A stretch of DNA of 64,000 nt from Costus lasius (GCA_027563935.2 CM050449.1:77593178-77657177); one strand, 5' to 3'; counted from the stretch's first letter, positions 33,701 to 46,487 are shown. A program made the numbers and translations. The notes: a model not told the origin generated them from the letters alone.

Positions 33701-35166
33701 TGAGTCAAATCAGAAGTAGAATCATCCTGCACCTTAACATGCGCAAGATAACCCTTGCACCCATTAGCAAGTAATTTCCTGGCCTGCAGGAAAGATATCA
33801 CATGCGGTCCTTGGTCAGACACTAGACCTCTCACAAACAGTCGATTCCCATCTAACAAATTCAAAGTGATTACTTTCTCAAAGCAATCCACAGAGGCATG
33901 ATGGGAAGACAACCAATCCATTCCTAAGATGATATCATAATCTTGCATGTCTAAGAGGATTAGATCTACCAGAAACTCATAACCCTCTACATGTACTACA
34001 CAGTCAGCACAAATAGTATCTGTAGATAACGATTTTCCTAAGGGAGTACTCACAGACACAGCATAATTCATCACCTTAGGTAACACAGGTAAACATGCAG
34101 CAAACTTAACAGATACAAAAGATAAATTTGCACCAGGGTCAAATAATATGCGGGCTAACTGATCAAATACGAATAAAGTACCTTCCACGACGGATCGGGA
34201 AGCTCGTGTATCCTTCTCAGCCACAGCATACACTCTAGTCTGGACTGTAGGCTTATCTGCGCCTCTAGGTTGCATCTCAGGTTCTTTGCAATCCTTAGCC
34301 ATGTGCCCTGGTTTCTTACACCTGAAGCATACACCATTCTTCCTATGGCAGTCTTTCACTAGATGTCCCTTGAGCCCACAATGACTACAAGTGATACCGT
34401 TTCTTACATCCCTGGCATCCCTGAACTGCTGCGGTGCATCCCTGGTCTGCTGCGGTGCCTTGTAGGAGTAAGGCTTATACCTGCTCTTCTTGTAGTCTTT
34501 ATGCTTAGGGTACTTCTTACCCTTGCCGCCACTACCATACTGAGGAACCGCCGCCTCAGCTGCAGGAACCACTGCCACGGCAACATGAGAACTCCTCTCA
34601 GATATATACCTCTCAATGGTGCGCGCTCGCCCAACAGTTTCAACATAGGTCTCCAAGTGTTGAGCACCAACCTGCTCTCTAATGTCCCATCTGAGACCTC
34701 TGAGAAACTTGGTAGCTCTCCTCTTTTCAGTGTTTATCAGATGAGGAGCATACTTTCCCAATTTCGTGAACTGTAATTCATACTGGTCCACAGTCATATC
34801 ACCCTGCTCCAGGTGAATAAATGCCACCTCTCGGTCCTCTACCAAACTATCTGGGAAGTACTTCTCGTTAAATCGAGACAAGAAGTAAGGCCAATCTATA
34901 GTCTCATGTCTTTCTTCGGCAAGTCTCACCATGCCTTTCCACCACTCATCTGCGTCAGCACGCATCATATAGGTGGTCAAACATAACTTATCTTCGTCCG
35001 AGCAACGCATAACTTGGAAAATCTTTTCCAAGCATAACTGCCAGTTCTCGGCATTACTGGATTCTGAGCCCCCATAAACAAAGTTGGGACCCAGTTTCTG
35101 GAATTCACTCACAAGCGAGGCATAGCGCTTGTGACACACACATACCACAGTCAGGAAAACAAACAT
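30784..35166 (-). CDS. gag-pol: Complete gag-pol polyprotein of G1
   Basis: 1460 codons without interruption. Gag domain at about 55-190 ([13 protein letters not shown]). Two CCHC zinc knuckles, C260-C273 and C280-C293. Protease D343 in LFDPGANLS (Pro replaces the usual Ser/Thr). RT with FIDD, aspartates 679-680. RNase H D826 (VYTDASGKG). Integrase catalytic D1110, D1171 and E1207, a DD35E arrangement. The last 50 residues (about 1410-1460: [16 protein letters not shown]) resemble the chromodomain that in chromoviruses steers integration to heterochromatin. The start lies only 82 bp from the 5' LTR, and the first 20 residues are hydrophobic/Cys-rich and unlike a typical Gag start, so the true start may be a later codon or the N-terminus may be altered. 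Confidence 0.95.
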   Translation of the reverse strand: MFVFLTVVCVCHKRYASLVSEFQKLGPNFVYGGSESSNAENWQLCLEKIFQVMRCSDEDKLCLTTYMMRADADEWWKGMVRLAEERHETIDWPYFLSRFNEKYFPDSLVEDREVAFIHLEQGDMTVDQYELQFTKLGKYAPHLINTEKRRATKFLRGLRWDIREQVGAQHLETYVETVGRARTIERYISERSSHVAVAVVPAAEAAVPQYGSGGKGKKYPKHKDYKKSRYKPYSYKAPQQTRDAPQQFRDARDVRNGITCSHCGLKGHLVKDCHRKNGVCFRCKKPGHMAKDCKEPEMQPRGADKPTVQTRVYAVAEKDTRASRSVVEGTLFVFDQLARILFDPGANLSFVSVKFAACLPVLPKVMNYAVSVSTPLGKSLSTDTICADCVVHVEGYEFLVDLILLDMQDYDIILGMDWLSSHHASVDCFEKVITLNLLDGNRLFVRGLVSDQGPHVISFLQARKLLANGCKGYLAHVKVQDDSTSDLTQMAVVKEFPDVFSEEFSGLPPIREVEFGIELAPGTAPISRAPYRMATSELAELKKQLEELLEKGYIRPSASPWGAPVLFVKKKDGTLRMCIDYRQLNQVTIKNKYPLPRIDDLFDQLQGATVFSKIDLRSGYYQLRVKDEDIFKTAFRTRYGHFEFLVMPFGLTNAPAVFMDLMNRVFHELLDSCVVVFIDDILVYSRTTSDHVSDLRRVLEVLRKNRLYAKASKCEFWLEKISFLGHVISGQGVSVDPVKVQAILNWGRPTSATEIRSFLGLAGYYRRFVEGFSKLAGPLTKLTRKEAKFIWDDKCEESFQELKRRLTSTPILIIPSDGERFTVYTDASGKGLGCVLMQKGSVVAYASRQLKEYELNYPTHDLELAAVVFALKIWRHYLLGQEFDLFTDHQSLKYIFTQKELNMRQRRWMELIKDYDFSIQYQAGKANVVADALSRHPVTSVAALRVSEWQLLQEFRDLRISVSPKVQTGYVAFLRVQSALLQKIRDQQSVDPRLGEIRDSLVDGAVQDFSLSDDGILRFRGRVCVPEEPSLRKEILEDSHNSKYSLHPGVTKMYQDLKKSFWWPGMKKEVYDFVSRCLTCQTVKAEHQKPGGLLQSLPIPEWKWECISMDFVCGLPRTRLGHDAIWVIVDRLTKSAHFLPIEMTYPLERLARLYIDEIVRLHGVPVDIVSDRDSRFLSRFWKSLQEGLGTKLSFSTAYHPQSDGQTERTIQTLEDLLRAYVVDWSSEWNRDLSLIEFTYNNSFHSSIQMAPYEALYGRRCRTPLCWEETGDRMILRSDAVQETTDKVREIQDKLKIARDRQKSYADDRRRSLEFMVGDHVFLKVSPTKGVMRFGKKGKLSPRFVGPFDIIERIGLVAYRLALPPALDHVHNVFHVSALRKYHPDPSHVLELEPLQIQSDLTFEERPLRIVDRKDKVLRNKTIPLVKVIWGNQSVEEATWETEADMRKFYAYLFDDMDAEL

Positions 35167-35233
35167 AAACCTATCCGGTGTTTAGCAATACACAAACATG
35201 TTTTCCCCCAAACTAAGTTTTAGCTAGCGAACT

Positions 35234-35245
35234 CCTCTGATACCA
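35234..35245 (-). other. Primer binding site of G1
   Basis: Minus-strand TGGTATCAGAGG three bases from the 5' LTR; initiator-Met tRNA type. Confidence 0.88.
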
Positions 35246-35248
35246 TTC

Positions 35249-38200
35249 TGTAACATCCCACATTCTTAACCCCAAACAAATGGCACAATTCACAAATGAT
35301 ACAGGATGTTTCATATAAGATCGATCATATGCTAGGTAAAACCGAGTTCAAGAAAACACGATCTGAAAAATTTCCATAAATTCATACATACAAATTCACA
35401 AAACTCAAATCTCATAAATCTCATAAGGGTACCTGCCACCACGCAATCCTTGCACTAGACATATGCAAGGCAACAGTTATATCAAATCCACAGCTATATT
35501 AAATCCGTATCAAAACCATAAAATCCAAAAAGGTACCTGCCACCAGGCAATACTTGCACTAGACATATGCAAGTTACAGATATATCAAAACCGATTACAA
35601 AGAATACACCATAAACCGAAATTCATAACAAAATCACAAAATCGATTTTATAAACTCATATCAAACACCGAAACCAGGCTGAAGCCCGCGGTGACACAAA
35701 AATCAAACTCATAAGACTGCCATAACCGGCAACATAATTCACATAGTTCACATAGTCTCATGATTCACATAGTTCATATAATTTATGTTAAGGCCACAAC
35801 CGGCCCCAAGAATTAAGCATAAAAATTCTTAAAACAGCAAACAGCATAATTATCCACGCCAATGCACTCAAGACATGCGCCCCTGCTCTATGCCTGAAAA
35901 TAGTGAGGGGTGAGCTACACAGCCCAGTGAGTGGATAGTCTAAATCGACCATCCAGAACATACATTCAAAAATATAGGCAGATTATTTAAAAAATCTTTA
36001 ACAGGAACATTATGTCAACATATAACAAAATAAAGAAACAGAAGTCATATAGATAGTTAAATGTACACACTAGCATATAACAAATTCAGGTTCTAGAGTT
36101 TTACTCTAAACCAATTAAACACATATATTCTAAACCAACTAAACACACCATACTTAATTAACCTAGTTGTCCAGCATAATCAGTAGTGACCAATATGGTC
36201 TAACCCGGCTTGGCCAAAGCACTGGGAGCTGCAAAATCTCGTGCAACACATAAACATGGATAGTGAGTAGAATCAAGAGGTGGCCCCCGCCAGGTCACGA
36301 CGTGGCACTTTGCTCTATCACCCCATAAACACATCGATGGATTGTGTGTAGATGCAAGAGGTGGCCCCCGCCGAGTCACGGCGTGGCACTTTGCTCCACA
36401 CACCCAACATCATAAACCGAGTGATGACATCAAGAGGTGGCCCCTGTCTGATCAAGACATGGCACTTTGCGTCTTATATCACCCCAACACATAAAAGAGT
36501 AATGACATCAAGAGGTGGCCCCTGTCCGACCAAGACATGGCACTTTGCGTCAAAACCCGTTCTCCCAAAAGGTTCCTACTGGACAACAGACACATCTTAT
36601 TTCATATTTCACATAGGTGAACATATTTCACAAAGGTGGACTCCTAAGTGTCAACTAGACTCTAGGATAGTCATCACAAAAATCATATCGGGCAGGCATC
36701 AACCCCCATCACAATAATCATAATAGGCAGGCTGAACATCAACCTCCTCACATATCACAATACAGGGCTGAAATTCAAACCCTTAACATAACACATAAGG
36801 ACTATCCCCTTGAGTTCATAGTTACACCTAGCCTTAGTCCTAACCATCACATAATCACATAATTTTCCAAATTTACATAACCCATAATTTTCCAAATTCA
36901 CATAATCACACATATTGTTCAAAATTCACATAACATAACACTTAATATTTTATATTCGAATATCACCGAATATAGTGTAGTCCTTAAATTTCATGCTGAT
37001 TAGTTTAATCAAATTTTGCTATGTTATCACCCAAATTTTCTCAAACAAAATACATGACCATAAACATATAATATGTTACACACATAAAGAAATAACCAAG
37101 GTAGCGTTAACAGCATTTATAAAGCATCCATAAAATCAACATAAATTGTAAAACATGTATTCTTATAAATCACTTTACAAATTACCACAAATTACCACAT
37201 GTAAACATGTTAACTACAACTATAAAAAATTTCGGTTTAACTACAATTATAAAAGTATCGGTTTTCATACATGCTATAAAAATCATTGATCTAATGTTAC
37301 CAAAATTCCCTATAAAATACCTAGTTAACAAGAATTTCATGCTCAAAATTCAATGATCTAAAGCTACCAAAAATCCCTATAAAAATACCTTAAATTTCAT
37401 GCCACAATTTTCGGTTTTCATGAGATACATACCTTTTACAAAATTTCGGTTTTCATGAAAATACAAGAAGATCTTAAATTCGGTTTCATGAATAATAAGG
37501 ATATATAAATATTCGGTTTCCATGACAATTATACCATTATAACTTTCGGTTATCACAAGAAGAAGTCTTGAATTTTCGGTTTTTAACATTGCAAATCTCT
37601 AATCAATCTCATGCATCAATAACACAACCCAATTGTTAGGAATCAATTAAGACAACCCACTCACCTTGAAACTTAGGTTAAAAATCTCCCCAACAAAAAT
37701 CGTCCAAAGCCTTTGAAGTCACCCAAAGGATCTCCAAGAAATCGCCAAGAAATTTTCACCTCAAGGGAAATTCGCCAAGGGAAGAAGATGGAGAAAAATC
37801 GCCTCAAAACTCTTCAATAATCGCCACTTCTTCAAGCCGCCACCCTAATTTTTCTCAAGACTCCAAAAATCGCCAATAATCTCACCCTAGTCGATATTAC
37901 CACTTAAACTTTGGGTTTTTAAATTTTAAACCCATTAACCAATTAATTCCAATAGGGTTTAACCCATATAATTCATAATTTCGAATTTTCAAACCCAATA
38001 ACCCATAGTTAACCAATTAATTTAATTAACTTACAAATAACCAATCACTTAACCGAAATCCAATAAGGATTTAATTAATATCCAATAAGGATTTAATTAA
38101 CCAATAAGGTCTAATTAATTAACCAATAAGGTCTAATTAATTAACCAACAAACTGTAATTAATTAACTTACAATTTACAACCCATAAATCCCAATTAATT

Positions 38201-38446
38201 TATTATGAACAACCAATAATAATTCATCATAAATTAACAGCCAATAATCAAATAAATAATCTCTAATTAATTTACAATAAATTAACAACCAAATAAACTC
38301 AAATCAAATAATTACAAATTAACAATCAATAAGCCAGTTAATTAGCATCCAATAATTTTATTTAAATCATAATAAAATATCACAGCTAATGATTTTATTT
38401 AAATCCAAATAATGCTTACCAGGACTTAAGATCCTTGGATGTTACA
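35249..38446 (-). repeat. 5' LTR of G1
   Basis: 3198 bp, same length as the 3' LTR with about eight substitutions, and the same tandem array at 36274-36562. Confidence 0.95.
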
Positions 38447-38451
38447 GCCAC
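38447..38451. repeat. Target-site duplication of G1, right copy
   Basis: GCCAC, matching 27552-27556. Confidence 0.95.
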
Positions 38452-38952
38452 CCCCTCTCTTCATGATGCGAATTCCTTGGAGGCGTGAAGCATTAGAGGG
38501 CGACGGCTTGGAGAGCTTAGAGCTCTTCTTCTTCCATCAAGGGCGCAAGCATGCTTCTCCTTTTCCTTTCCTTGGCGCAAAGGAACAAGAAGGCTTGCGG
38601 CATTCTCTTCTCCTTCCATCTCCTTGGCGCATCACATCTTGGTGGTGGCGCAAGTTGCTTGGAGGACTCTCCTAAGGCATGGATCTTCTTCCTGAGGCTA
38701 GCACCGGGCGAGGAAGAAGAAAACTTGAGGAATCCGTGTGTGCGAGACTGCAGAGGGCGAACACTTGGGCGCCTTCATCGACATCGGCTTCTAATTGCTT
38801 AAAGGTACTTACTATCACATCGTGTCGACCCCCTCGCAAGAGATCTTCACTGGGTTTTTGGGACTAGCCTGTTTCGAGGACATTCTTCCGCTGCGTAAAA
38901 TGTATGTCCATGGCTCTGAAAAATTGTAAAATGTCCCCGGGGTTTCCCAACA
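38452..38952 (+). repeat. B1 3' LTR, second part
   Basis: Continuation of the LTR started at 25964; ends CCCCGGGGTTTCCCAACA, a C4G4 palindrome close to the LTR end. It is followed not by flanking DNA but by another LTR fragment. Confidence 0.85.
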
Positions 38953-40123
38953 CTCACTGCTTGTGGTGACCTTTGGTCAGCACTGCCAGCGTCAGAGGAA
39001 CCTACAGGGTCGCACACCTTGATACTTGAGTTCTCGTATTGATCGGGAAGCCTTATGATCGAGTTATTGGATAACTCGGATCTAATTGGGAGATTTCATC
39101 AGTGCCAATGGGCCTGATGATATGGAAGAATGTTATTGAAGCCAAACTTCATTTTTGGCAGGTTGACCCGTATTTGACCATGATTGGTCACATGTGGATT
39201 AGGGTTGCATTGGATTGGATCTAAGTGCTTAATCAACCCATGTAATGGAGTTTGGGCTAGCTCATTATCCAATGAGGCCCAATAACAAGTTCTCATGAAG
39301 AGATAAGAGGCTAAAAGGGTATAATGGGGAGAAGCCCAACCTCATTGGTGCCTAAGGGGTATAATGGGGTTTGGGTGGCAAAATTGCTTCATTAAGGAAG
39401 CAATTTTGCCACCCAAACCCTTGATGGTATGAATGCCTCTAAGGCATGTCTTGGGCTGATATGGTACTTGGGCAATTATGGATAGGTTGAATGGAGTTTA
39501 TGGTAAAGTCTTGGAGACTTTCCTTGTTTCAAACCTCCTCATCCTAGCCCTACACTTGTTATGATCTTGGCCCTTCCCATAACTGCCTCTTGCCCTGTAT
39601 ATGTGACCCTAGCCGCCCCCTCTTATGATGATCGATCCTTGGAGGCGTGAACACAAGAAGAGGGGCGAGAGCTAGGAGCAAGGGCACAACTTCCTCTTCC
39701 TTCTTCCATAGCCGCAAGCATCTCCCTCCTTTCCTCTTGGCGCAAGGAGCTTTGGTGCTTGGCGGCTTGAACTTGGTTGCTTCTTCTCTTGGCACATCCT
39801 TTCCTCTTGGTGGCGCAAGTGAAGTGGAGCATCTCCTTAAGGCTTGGATCTTCTTCCCGAGGCTAGCACCGGGAGTGGAAGAAGAGAACTCAAGAGATCC
39901 GTGTGTGTGAGACTGCAGAGGGCGCACACTTGGGCGCCTACATCGGCATCACTCCAAACCGCTCTTAAGGTATTTCCTAACTCATCGTGTCGACTCTCTT
40001 GCTTGCGATCTTCACTGGGTTTTTGGGACTGGCCTGTTTCGGGGACATTCTTCCGCTGTGCAATGTATATATGTATGTCTGTGATCATGAAAAATTGTAA
40101 AATGTCCCCGGGGTTTCCCAACA
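38953..40123 (+). repeat. Family B LTR fragment lacking its first third
   Basis: 1171 bp that align with the B1 LTR from about 26735 to its end, including GGGTCGCAC and the final TTTCCCAACA. It joins the end of the B1 LTR directly; the missing 5' part and absent internal DNA imply a deletion between two LTRs. It contains a perfect long inverted repeat (39367-39420). Confidence 0.8.
39367..39420. repeat. Perfect 24-bp inverted repeat with 6-nt loop
   Basis: Arms 39367-39390 and 39397-39420 are exact complements around ATTAAG. The B1 LTR lacks it at the matching place. Such a fold would give a stable hairpin RNA on either strand. Confidence 0.95.
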
Positions 40124-40285
40124 AACTCCTGGGACATTATTTATGCAACTCAATACATCAACGCAGGTAGAGAAGTCTGCATAATAATGACCATGCCTTT
40201 ATAAAGAATAACAATTCCATCAAAGTACATTCAAACAATGCCCGACCATGTCCAAAGATTGGTCTGCAGGGCATAAACACCAACA
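40124..40285 (-). repeat. Fragment of a third B-like LTR start
   Basis: 162 bp that read on the minus strand start TGTTGGTGTTTATGCCC and diverge from the B2 LTR start; only the 5' end of this LTR is present. Joined at both sides to unrelated LTR positions. Confidence 0.65.
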
Positions 40286-40895
40286 ATGACTAGATCAGGC
40301 TTTCACCTGGGTATGGCCATACACTCTCAGTCATGCAACCATACGGGGGCCCCGTGGATATCAAGCTTCCGGCAGGAAGGGGCAAATCCTATGTCTGTCT
40401 ATTGATCTTCTCATATGGGTCGTGACATACCCAATGACAACCGTTATGACCTCCCTGCTACGGCGAGACGTTAGGTTGTATCAAAGCATGTCCCTAACCA
40501 TATAGAAGAGTCAATGACCTCAAGTCGAAAGATCAATGCTTCTCTTGTCACTTGTGAGCTTAACTCATGACACCAAGTTAAAGACCCACAGCGGGTCGGT
40601 CCAGTATATCCACCATTGATATACCCATATACCTGCGTTAGCACCCCATGCATAACCAGCCCATATACCAGTCTCACATGTACCAGAGCTGTCCCTTATC
40701 CACTCAGGTACTCGACCAGGGACACACCGTTTGAGCATAGATACAATCTGTCTACAGAGACATTATTATCCATGTACATAATCACAGATGTAAACACAGC
40801 ATAATAACAACAATGCCAGAATGACATATATTGAATATCAAAGTCAAGTAGTACAAACAAGACCAACAACGGGTCTAAGGGCATATACACCAACA
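40286..40895 (-). repeat. B2 3' LTR, U5 part missing
   Basis: 610 bp matching 51840-52448 of the 5' LTR; the rest, including its U5 end, is absent. The polypurine tract follows at 40896. Confidence 0.85.
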
Positions 40896-40916
40896 ATCTC
40901 CCACTTGCATTTAGAC

Positions 40917-41571
40917 TTAGTTGTTGAGAAATCTCAACCCCATGTCCCTCGCATGACCATCATGCTTCTACTACGCCAAAGCTTTGGTCAATGGGTCTGC
41001 CAGATTGTTGTCTGTGTCAACTCTGCTTATCTTGACATCACCTCGGTCAACGACCTCTCTGATCAGGTGAAGTCTTCTAAGTATGTGTTTGGATTTCTGA
41101 TGAGACCTTGGTTCCTTTGCTTGTGCAATCGCCCCATTATTGTCACAATAAAGCTCGATTGGATCCATAGCAGAAGGAACCACCTGAATTTCAGATATGA
41201 ACTTCCAAATCCAAACGGCTTCTTTGGCTGCCTCAGAAGCGGCGACATACTCAGCCTCAGTCGTAGAATCAGCTACAGTGGACTGCTTGAAGGATTTCCA
41301 GCATACAGCGCCACCATTCATCTTGAATACATAGCCGGCCTGCGATCTAAAGTCATCAGGGTCAGACTGGAATGATGCATCAGTGTAGCCCTGAACACTG
41401 AGCTCTTCCTGTCCCCCATAGACCAAGAACAATTCTTTAGTTCTTCTTAGATACTTCAGAATGTTCTTTACAGCCACCCAGTGCTGTTGACCTGGATTAG
41501 TTTGATATCGGCTGGTTATGCTCACAGCATAAGCCACGTCTGGTCTAGTACACAACATTGCATACATGATC
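40917..41571 (-). pseudogene. B2 pol C-terminus (RT end and RNase H)
   Basis: Encodes MYAMLCTRPDVAYAVS, then RNase H (GYTDASFQSD, STTEAEYVAASEAAKEAVWI) to LADPLTKALA. Two adjacent ambers at 40968-40973 replace the Gln-Gln of the conserved LAQQKH motif; the normal stop is at 40917-40919. Upstream it is cut by the solo LTR at 41572. Confidence 0.9.
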
Positions 41572-43232
41572 TGATGTAGGGGTAATTCACAAAGCATGCA
41601 AACAACGATTTTCGAAAAATAGAGTTTTGTATTTTTATAAAGTAGAGAAAACCGAATTTAAACTAACGAAGTTTGAAAGTAGTGTTTTTGTATTTTTTTA
41701 ATAAGAAAACCGAATTAACTACTTGCAAGAAATAAGATAGAGCTACACTACTTGCTTCAAAGTAATTGACAATAATTGTAAAGTAGACTTACAGCGCAGC
41801 CCTTGAGAATAGAAGGACCGTCCTTCCCGTTCTTCACCGGTCCTACTCTGATGGAAGGTGTAGGTTACACACAGGGCAATCAGCAATCCCACACAGGCGT
41901 GGGTGAATTATAAAATAGATTAAATGACTACACAATCAAAAGTCAAGAGGGAGGCTAGTCCTCCAAATTCTCTTGCTAACACAAGTATGGGACTAACTAA
42001 GAGAGGGGGAAGAAGAGGGAAGAGGGATGCGCCAAACTCCTTTCCTTGCGCCAACTCCTACAATTGCAAGGGAAGTGTAGTAAGATGCTCTTAAGTTGTA
42101 TGAAGAAAGAACACAAGAGGTTAGAACACTTAACTTATAGAATCGCCTTGAAGAGATCAAGGAGTGCTTCCATGTTCTAGGCGCCACTTGAGTTGTTGTT
42201 CTTGCTTTGATGTTGATAGCTCTCGACTTGACTTGGATGAAGTGATGATGAGGAGAAGGGGAAGGGAGTCGCGGCTCTTGGAGAGGGAAAGAGGAAGATG
42301 AGGGGGCTTTGGGCGACACAAGCACCCTAAGGAGAAGAGGTAGGCGACACAAGCACCTAGGCGACACAAGCACCTTTCTTTGGCTAGGAAACTAGTCAAC
42401 AATTTATTTCAACAATGCTTAATGCACATGATGCGATGGGGACATATTTATAGGTGGCTAAGGGATGAGGGCAAGGTGGTCATTGGCCCCTTGCGCCCCT
42501 TACAAACTTGGATGAAATTCGAAAATGGTGGCAAGTCATTAAATGGCTGATCTTGTTGCTTCCTTTGGATGTCTTGAAATGGTGAGTCTTTGAATTTTGA
42601 ATTGATTATCTTCCTTGGAGATGTGGGCGCATATGAGGAGGGAATTTGAATTCGAAATCCTTCCTTGTTGTCTTGGGCGGCAATGAGAAGAAGGAAATAA
42701 TCCTTCCCCTAATTGTGGATCTAGATGGAGCGCCTCCTTGATTGGTGGATCTAGATGGAGCGCCTCCTTGATTGGTGGATCTTGATGAGCTTTTGCTTCC
42801 ATTTGTTGCTTGAGGGTGGCGCAAATGAATCCATGGGTTGATATCTTCTTTAATTGGAAAGGGCCTTGGAGTGGGGCTTTGAAGTGGAGTTGAGTTGGAA
42901 GTCCCCTTTGAGCTAGTTTGAAGTGAGCCTTCCAAAATGGGAATTAGCTCCATGGAGTAGAGTGAGCTAGCTAGCTTGTATCCCTTGAGCCATCTTTAAA
43001 TGTGTCCAACTACATGCACTAACCTACCATGATATTACAATGCACAACCTACCAACAACATTCATAAAAATAAACTACATGGTAGACTTTTGGGTGGAAC
43101 TAACCTATCATGCCATGCTATGCAAATATGGAAAGTACTAAAAAGGAAAGTGGACTCTAAGTGAAGCCATACCTGATGGGCTTCCTCCGAGCCCTAGTGG
43201 ATCTTCTAGGAGCTGTGTTAGGCCCTCCATCA
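41572..43232 (-). repeat. Solo LTR of unassigned family inside B2 pol
   Basis: 1661 bp with inverted ends TGATG/CATCA, flanked by a perfect TGATC duplication (41567-41571 and 43233-43237). No match in sequence to the A, B or gypsy LTRs here. A minus-strand CTATAAATA at 42445-42453 suggests the orientation. It contains a 30-bp direct repeat pair at about 42723-42782. Small ORFs (e.g. 42606-42953, minus) are not recognised. Confidence 0.75.
42445..42453 (-). promoter_or_regulatory. Putative TATA box of the unassigned solo LTR
   Basis: CTATAAATA on the minus strand, about 780 bp from the presumed LTR start, preceded by a C/T-rich stretch. Confidence 0.5.
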
Positions 43233-43237
43233 TGATC

Positions 43238-46200
43238 GAACCTATTGCCGAAGCATAGGGCACTCGACTCATGTCGTCCCTCTCAGCCTGTGTGATGGGA
43301 CACTAGCTCTTGGAGAGAATAAGGCCATGTCTCACTGGAAGGTATCCTTTCTTAAATTGCTCTAAGCTGAACCTCTCCATGACCTTATCAATGTAAGTAC
43401 TCTGACTAAGGGCCAGGAGCTTCTTGGATCTATCCCGGTAGATCCTCATGCCTAGGATATAGGCGGCCTCCCCTAAGTCTTTCATCTCGAAACACTTCCC
43501 CAACCATGTCTTCACAGCATGAAGACTAGGGAAGTCGTTTCCGATGAGTAGTATGTCGTTGACATACAAGACCAGAAATGTCACCAAGCTCCCACTGAAT
43601 TTACTGTAAACACGGGCATCATCTTCGCTCTTGATAAAGCCGTAATCTCTTACTGCCTCATCAAATCGAAGATTCCAACTTCGAGAAGCTTGCTTTAATC
43701 CATAAATGGATCTCTTAAGCTTGCAGACCTTATTGGCCTCTGCAGGATGGATGAAGCCATCAGGCTGTGTCATAAACACATATTCAGTCCGCTTTCCGTT
43801 AAGGAATGCTGTCTTCACATCCATCTGCCTTATCTCATAATCGTGATACGCAGCTATAGCAAGCAGGATTCGAATGGATTTGAACATGGCAACTGGCGAG
43901 AAGGTTTTGTCATAGTCCACCCTGTGGACTTGTCTGAATCCTTTAGCCACAAGTCTACCTTTATAGGTAACTATGTTGCCATCCATGTCAATCTTCCTCT
44001 TGAAGATCCATTTGCACCCGATAGGTTTTACCCCATCAGGTAGCGCAACCAAATCCCAGACTTGGTTAGCCGACATGGAATCCATCTCGGATCTCATGGC
44101 CTCAAGCCATTTCTCGGAGTCCAGTCCAGCGACCGCATCATCATAGGTCCTAGGTTCATCCTCAATGATGAAGATCCCGTCGTGTTGGGTCGGCAGCGAC
44201 CCGTACCTCTCAGGTGCACGACGAATCCTCCCAGACCTACACAGGGCCTGTGTCTGAGCCTCTGGTTGCCCAGCAACTGGTGCAAGTGGCTCAGGTTCCA
44301 CCTCAGTGTCTTGTGGTTGCACATGGACCTCGTCCAAGTCAAACTTCCTCCCACTGACTTCTTTCATGAGAAATTCTTTCTCTAGAAAGACAGCACCTCG
44401 AGCAACAAAAACTTTATTCTCGCTGGGAACATAGAAGTGATATCCTTTAGTTTCCTTAGGATATCCCACAAACATGCATTTATCAGATCTGGGTTCTAGC
44501 TTGCTAGAATCCTGACGTTTGACATAAGCCTCACATCCCCAGCCTCTGATAAAAGAGAGATTTGGGCGTCTCCCACTCCATACCTTGTATGGAATTTTGG
44601 AGACACTCTTAGATAGAACATTATTCAGTATGAGAGAAGCTGTTTCAAGTGCATAGCCCCAGAACGACGGAGGTAGAGTTGCATGACTCATCATAGATCA
44701 AACCATGTCCAATAAAGTTTGATTTCTCCTTTCAGACACACCATTCCACTGAGGTGTTCCAGGAGAAGTAAGTTGGGATAGAATCCCAAACTCTCTAAGA
44801 TAGTCAAAGAACTCATCGCTCAGGTACTCTCCACCATGATCTGATCGAAGAGCTTTAATAGATCTACCAAGCTGGTTCTCTACTTCCTGTCTGAACTCCT
44901 TAAATTTCTCAAAGGATTCTGACTTATGTCTCATCAAATAGACATAACCGTATCTACTGAAGTCATCAGTAAATGTGATGAAGTAGTTGTACCCTCCTTT
45001 GGCTTGTTTACTGAATGGCCCACACACATCGCTATGTATGAGATCCAACAAACCACCTGCCCTCTCACCGATCTTGGTGAAGGGCGCTTTTGTCATCTTC
45101 CCTAATAAACATGGCTCGCAAGTATCAAACTCCTCCAAAGAGGTTGAATCTAACAATCCATTTGCATGGAGTTGTTGAATGCGATTCTTGTTTATATGGG
45201 CTAATCGACAATGCCAAAGGTACGTACCAACTGAACCATTTAGTTTGATCCTTTTATGATTTATGTTACATATTGAGTTATCCATCTCCAAGAAAACAAT
45301 CCATTGCATAAGGTATCCTTCCCATAAAACACATTTGCAAATGAAAAAGAACAAGAGTCCTCTTTTATTTCAAACTTAAAACCTTTCCTTGCCAAGCAAG
45401 GAATAGATACAATGTTTTTGGTAAGATAAGGTACATAGTAGCAATTGTTTAACTCAAGTTGAAGTCCAGAAGGCAGGGAGAGCGTCAAAAGTCCTACGGC
45501 AACAGCAGCAACCTGTGCTCCGTTTCCAACGCGTAGGTCAATCTCTCTAGGCCGCACCGCTCTTCTTTTCTTGAGCCCCTGCATATTTGTACAAATATGT
45601 GCTCCGTATGTAGTATCCAATACCCATGACATAGAAGTAGAAAGGTTGACTTCGGTAACATAAATACCTGAGCCAGAAGATGAAGCCTTCCTTCTCTTCT
45701 CCTCGTTCTGAAGTTGCTTGCAGTCCCTTTTCCAGTGGCCCTGCTCGCCACAGTGGAAGCATCGCTGATCCTTTGACATCCTCACCTTTTTTTTCAATGC
45801 TTTGGTCGGACCCTTGGCACATGCCTTACCCCTCTTCTTCATCTTCTTGGTCGCAGGGACCAAAAGAATAGAATTGGGTTTGGTCTTGACCATTTCACGC
45901 TCGATCGTCTGGAGCATATTCAAAAGTTCCTCCCTTGAGCACTCAATTCGGTTCATATTAAAATTTACAATAAACTGACTGAAGCTAGAGGGCAGGGACT
46001 GCAGAATAAGATCCGTGACCAGCTCGTTATCAATCGTGTGTCCCAGTCTCTTGAGATGATCCACATACCCAATGACCTTGAGTACATGGGGTCTCACTAG
46101 AGCACCTTCAGATAACTTGCACCAAAAGACTGCTTTGGCAATGTCGTATCTCTCAGTCCTAGCCTGAGCCTCGAACATCTGTTTCAAACGAGTTATCATC

Positions 46201-46487
46201 TAAAACGCGTTCTGCTCCTCATACTACACCTGAAGTTCAGGCGCCATGGTGGCTAGCATGAGACATGACACTTCCATAGAGTCATCCTGATGCTTTCTAA
46301 AAGCATCCCTTTCAGCCGCTCGGGCTGTAGGTGGAGGAGGCGCGGGAAGAGCTTGCTCAAGGACGTAAAGCTTCTACTCGAGCTTGAGGAGGATCCTCAA
46401 GTTCCGATACCAGTCCATGAAGTTGGATCCAACCTTATCCTTGTCAAGAAGGGATCACAATGTTAATCCGCTATTGTTCGTAGCCAT
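43238..46487 (-). pseudogene. B2 gag-pol, main part
   Basis: Minus-strand start at 46487 (MATNNSG). Gag (LGHTIDNELVTDLILQSLP), zinc knuckle CFHCGEQGHWKRDC, protease (WVLDTTYG), integrase (CEPCLLGKM, HSDVCGPF, RSDHGGEY) and RT follow in order. The YVDD motif has changed to YVND (about 43560), which would abolish polymerase activity. Breaks include TGA at 46455-46457, TAG at 46374, 46224 and 46200, a one-base shift near 45290, TGA at 44698 and TAG at 43303. Several are C-to-T type changes. Continues beyond the solo LTR at 40917-41571. Confidence 0.9.

Larger units (their letters stand above)
27557..38446 (-). mobile_element. G1: intact Ty3/gypsy Tekay/Del-type element
   Basis: 10,890-bp element on the minus strand with two 3198-bp LTRs, primer site, one uninterrupted gag-pol frame, polypurine tract and a perfect GCCAC duplication. 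I counted about eight base differences between its LTRs (0.25%), so it is a young insertion. Long LTRs, single frame and a C-terminal chromodomain-like tail point to the Tekay (Del) chromovirus lineage. It lies in the promoter region of the B1 LTR. Confidence 0.95.

Noticed and set aside
42606..42953. 115-codon minus ORF in the unassigned solo LTR
   Set aside because: Low-complexity, Ser/Pro-rich, includes a duplicated 30-bp unit and no known motif; LTR sequence is the simpler explanation.
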